Shown in pieces: positions 61,702 through 64,000 of a DNA stretch of 64,000 nucleotides (positions within the stretch are counted from its first letter, which is position 1; each line of letters begins with the position of its first letter). The position numbers were made by a program, and so were the translations under genes. This DNA comes from JADJMO01 sp016794445 (lineage in GTDB: Bacteria; Myxococcota_A; Polyangia; Polyangiales; JADJMO01): positions 24,552 through 88,551 of the forward strand of contig JAEUKC010000105.1 of the NCBI GenBank assembly GCA_016794445.1, read 5' to 3'. Under the pieces are notes generated by a model that was not told where the DNA came from, made no database searches, and saw nothing but the letters and a program-made list of their open reading frames with translations.

Positions 61702-62811
61702 TCAGCGCAGGATCGGCAGGCGCGCGGGCATCCCCTCGCGCGTGATGGAGAGCGTGCCGCGCCCGGCGTTGGCCTTGGCGACCTCGGCGACGACCGCGTC
61801 GGCGAGCTCGGTGAACGCCTTGGCGACGGAGCTCTGCGGCAGCGCCTGCACCACGGGCGTGCCCTGATCGCCCCACACGCGCACCGAGGGGTCGACGGGG
61901 ATCTGCGCGAGCAGCGGCGCGCCGGCGAGCTCGGCCACCTTCTGGCCACCGCCCGCGCCGAACAGGTTGTGCTGCTTGCCGCAGCCGTCGCAGACGAAGT
62001 GCGACTCGTTCTCGACCACGCCGAGGATCGGGATGCCGAGCTTGCCGCACATCGACACGGCCTTGTAGACGTCGATGACCGCGACCTCTTGCGGCGTCGT
62101 GACCATGACCGTGCCGGTCGCGCGCGTCTTCTGCGAGAGGGTGAGCGCGACGTCGCCCGTGCCGGGCGGCAGATCGAGGATCAGGTAGTCGAGCTTGCCC
62201 CAGTTCACGTCGCCGAGGAATTGCTGGAGCGCGCCGTGCAGCATGGGCCCGCGCCACACGATGGCGGCCTTGGGATCCTCGAGCAGGAACCCGATCGACA
62301 TGAGCTTCACGCCGAAGCGCTCGAGCGGCTCGATCTTCTTGCCGTCGGTGGAGAACGGGCGGCCGCCGATGCCGAACATGGTGGGCACGCTCGGCCCGTA
62401 GATGTCGGCGTCGAGCAGGCCGACGCGGTGGCCGGCGCGCGCGAGCGCCATGGTGAGGTTGCTCGCGACGGTGGACTTGCCGACGCCGCCCTTGCCCGCC
62501 ATGACGAGCACGAGGTTCTTCACGCCGGGGAGCGGGTCCTCGCTCGTGATCTCGCGGGTGCCGGTGGCCTGCACGAACCGCAGCGTGACCGCCGCATCGG
62601 GGAACGCCTTCGCGAGCGTGGCGCGCGCCTCGGCCTCGATGCCGGCGCGCGTGTCCTCGTTCGCGCCGGTCTCGACGGTGACGCGGATGCCGTGTCCCTC
62701 GACCACGGCGCGCAGGCGGCCCGCCTCGACGAGCGCCACGCGGGCGGAGGGGTCTTGCAGGCCCTCGAGGGCGGTGAGCACGGTGGCGGGGGTCGGTTCG
62801 GGGGACGGCAT
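61702..62811 (-). CDS. mrp: Mrp/ApbC iron-sulfur cluster carrier ATPase
   Basis: A 369-residue protein. Residues about 1-90 form a MIP18/DUF59-type domain. The P-loop GTPase-like domain follows with MAGKGGVGKSTVASNL, DADIYGPSVPTMFG, and LILDLPPGTGDVALTL. The CDGCGKQHNLFG segment holds the CxxC that binds a bridging 4Fe-4S cluster between subunits. It delivers Fe-S clusters to target proteins. ATG 62811 gives the standard N-terminus. The cysteine desulfurase about 5 kb away may supply sulfur but is not linked by operon. Confidence 0.95.
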   Translation of the reverse strand: MPSPEPTPATVLTALEGLQDPSARVALVEAGRLRAVVEGHGIRVTVETGANEDTRAGIEAEARATLAKAFPDAAVTLRFVQATGTREITSEDPLPGVKNLVLVMAGKGGVGKSTVASNLTMALARAGHRVGLLDADIYGPSVPTMFGIGGRPFSTDGKKIEPLERFGVKLMSIGFLLEDPKAAIVWRGPMLHGALQQFLGDVNWGKLDYLILDLPPGTGDVALTLSQKTRATGTVMVTTPQEVAVIDVYKAVSMCGKLGIPILGVVENESHFVCDGCGKQHNLFGAGGGQKVAELAGAPLLAQIPVDPSVRVWGDQGTPVVQALPQSSVAKAFTELADAVVAEVAKANAGRGTLSITREGMPARLPILR

Positions 62812-62906
62812 GCCTCTCAGACGCACCGCTACGGCCTGGGGTCGCACCCGTCAACGCCGAACCCCGCTGCGCCGCGCGTGCTCGGGTGTGCTAGCGCGTT
62901 CCGCCC

Positions 62907-63665
62907 ATGCGAGCGCTCATCCTCTCGGCCGGCATCGGCCAACGCCTCCGTCCCCTCACCGAGGATCGTCCGAAGCCGCTGGTGAAGGTCGCAGGGCGCA
63001 CGCTGCTCGCGCGGATGATCGACCAGCTCGCCAGGGTCGGCGTCTCGCAGGTCGTGGTGGCCACCGGGTTCGCCGAGGCTTCGGTTCGCGCGGCGCTCGC
63101 CGAGAGCCCGGTCCCCACGGTCACCTGTCGCAACGACGCCTACGACCGCACGCAGACCGTCGCGTCGGTGGCCGTGTGCGCGGACGCGCTCCTCGCGGGC
63201 GGCGCGGACGACACGCTCGTGTTCGATGGCGATCTGTTCCTCGAGGATTCGTTCCACACGCGGCTCTGCGGCGCGCCCTTCGAGGGCGCGGGGATGATCG
63301 TCGCGGTCGACCGGCGCGACGACCTCGGGGCAGAGGAGATGAAGGTCCTCTGCGACGGCGATCGCGTGATCGCGTTCGGCAAGGGGCTCGATCCGAAGAA
63401 GAGCGCGGGCGAGGCCACGGGCGCCGTGCGCATCGCCGCGAGCGCGCTCCCTGCCATCCTCGCCGCGGTGGGCGCCGCAGTCACAGCGGGTCGCACGAAC
63501 CTCTACTACGAGGACGTCTGGCACGAGTGTCTGCGCGCGAACGGCGGTACGCTGGAGGCCCGCGCGGTCGACGTGGCCGATCTGCGCTGGACCGAGATCG
63601 ACACCCACGAGGATCTCGCGCGCGCCGAGGAGCTCGCCGCCGGGGACGCACCGCCGACGACCTGA
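62907..63665 (+). CDS. Sugar/choline-phosphate nucleotidyltransferase (LicC/GlmU-type)
   Basis: A 252-residue nucleotidyltransferase fold protein. The nucleotide-binding signature is ALILSAGIGQRLRPLTEDRPKPLVKV; VFDGDLFLE contains the metal-binding Asp, and RTNLYYEDVWHECL and WTEIDTHEDLARAE match CTP:phosphocholine or sugar-phosphate cytidylyltransferases. The exact substrate is uncertain. The gene stands alone, divergent from mrp with about 95 nt between starts. Confidence 0.87.
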   Translation: MRALILSAGIGQRLRPLTEDRPKPLVKVAGRTLLARMIDQLARVGVSQVVVATGFAEASVRAALAESPVPTVTCRNDAYDRTQTVASVAVCADALLAGGADDTLVFDGDLFLEDSFHTRLCGAPFEGAGMIVAVDRRDDLGAEEMKVLCDGDRVIAFGKGLDPKKSAGEATGAVRIAASALPAILAAVGAAVTAGRTNLYYEDVWHECLRANGGTLEARAVDVADLRWTEIDTHEDLARAEELAAGDAPPTT

Positions 63666-63981
63666 CGAGCGGTCAGGGCCGTTGCTGCGACGACCGCTCT
63701 GCTCCGACCGGGAGCAGCGACAGTCGTGTCCTGGTGTGAAGCTGCGTTCGCAGACGCGGCGCGGCATCGCGGTTGCTAGTTGTATCGACGAAGGAGAATC
63801 CGAGTCGAACCCTGCAACCGCATCCCCCTCCACGCATCGATGAGCCGCAGGATTCTCCGGAGAGCGGGGGTGTGCCGCAGGGGCACAGTGTGACCGTCGT
63901 GCAGCAACAGTGAATTCTTCGTGCAATTCGTTTGGCAGTTCGGTGCCCAGCATGATAACGAGCCGCCCTTCAGGAGCTTCC
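63666..63981. other. 316-bp leader or regulatory gap
   Basis: No convincing coding frame on either strand; the long minus-strand reading frame here is the shadow of the gene to its left. It contains GGAGAATC (63793-63800) and its complement GATTCTCC (63851-63858), and a hairpin TGTGCC-GCAGG-GGCACA at 63871-63887. GC content falls near 63900-63960. It probably carries the promoter of the gene starting at 63982. Confidence 0.55.
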
Positions 63982-64000
63982 ATGACCGACCGTAGCCTCA
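63982..64000 (+). CDS. Start of a gene cut by the right edge
   Basis: ATG at 63982 is preceded by CAGGAG at the right distance. Only six codons (MTDRSL) are visible, so nothing can be said of the product. Confidence 0.45.

Noticed and set aside
62829..63983. A 384-codon minus-strand frame at the right edge.
   Set aside because: It is mostly antisense to the nucleotidyltransferase gene and has low-complexity composition; no start signal supports it.

Overview
The window is about 64 kb of very GC-rich bacterial chromosome with tightly packed genes, many 4-nt start/stop overlaps and frequent GTG or TTG starts. Several traits point to a myxobacterium, probably Myxococcota class Polyangia: eukaryote-like Ser/Thr kinases fused to AAA-ATPase and repeat regions, Sel1-repeat lipoproteins, secreted lipoproteins with Asp/Gly/Thr linkers, hybrid histidine kinases and a compact chemosensory operon. 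No phylogenetic search could be run, so this placement is an inference. I see no prophage, transposase, CRISPR array or rRNA operon. The window reads as core chromosome with a few lineage-specific modules.

Layout. 1-9.6 kb: a POTRA-type outer-membrane protein cut by the left edge, tRNA-Lys, a large kinase/ATPase, a type-5 uracil-DNA glycosylase overlapping a membrane sulfatase-fold protein, and greA. 9.6-17.4 kb: a GAF protein with a degenerate PtsI-like domain, pyrH, gltX with a CPBP protease, rimK and a peptidase-like lipoprotein. 17.4-28.4 kb: a double hybrid histidine kinase, then the chemosensory operon cheA-cheW-mcp-cheY-cheB-cheR, which runs on into an MFS transporter and a CDP-alcohol phosphatidyltransferase. 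The cheY frame is broken by an in-frame TAG directly after the phospho-acceptor Asp. 28.4-38.3 kb: small lipoprotein, glyoxalase-fold, zinc-ribbon/membrane pair, NmrA/pirin pair behind an inverted-repeat cluster, a Sel1 lipoprotein and a GH31 alpha-glucosidase lipoprotein. 38.3-46.3 kb: AI-2E family permease with thymidine kinase, PrkA kinase, a PHA-granule-type protein, and an acyl-CoA ligase/degenerate histidine kinase/response regulator operon. 46.4-55.7 kb: pseudokinase, diheme cytochrome-rhodanese fusion, lipA, an 88-bp tandem duplication, biotinyl carrier, coiled-coil membrane protein, and pyrF-rlmB-pfkA-glycosyltransferase. 55.7-64 kb: a low-GC palindrome-bearing gap, cysteine desulfurase, two GH13 amylase lipoproteins, Mrp ATPase, a nucleotidyltransferase, a 316-bp leader and the first codons of a further gene.

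How genes work together. The Che proteins form a nearly complete pathway with a cytoplasmic double-PAS receptor, a CheA carrying two CheW-like domains, and both adaptation enzymes; the only dedicated CheY in the cluster is interrupted. GH31 and two GH13 lipoproteins suggest starch or maltodextrin breakdown outside the cytoplasmic membrane, with pfkA nearby but not linked. pyrH, pyrF, tdk, gltX, greA, lipA and rlmB are ordinary housekeeping genes scattered among regulators. Four regulatory proteins keep a recognisable fold but lack catalytic residues (PtsI-like, sulfatase-like, pseudokinase, histidine-kinase-like).
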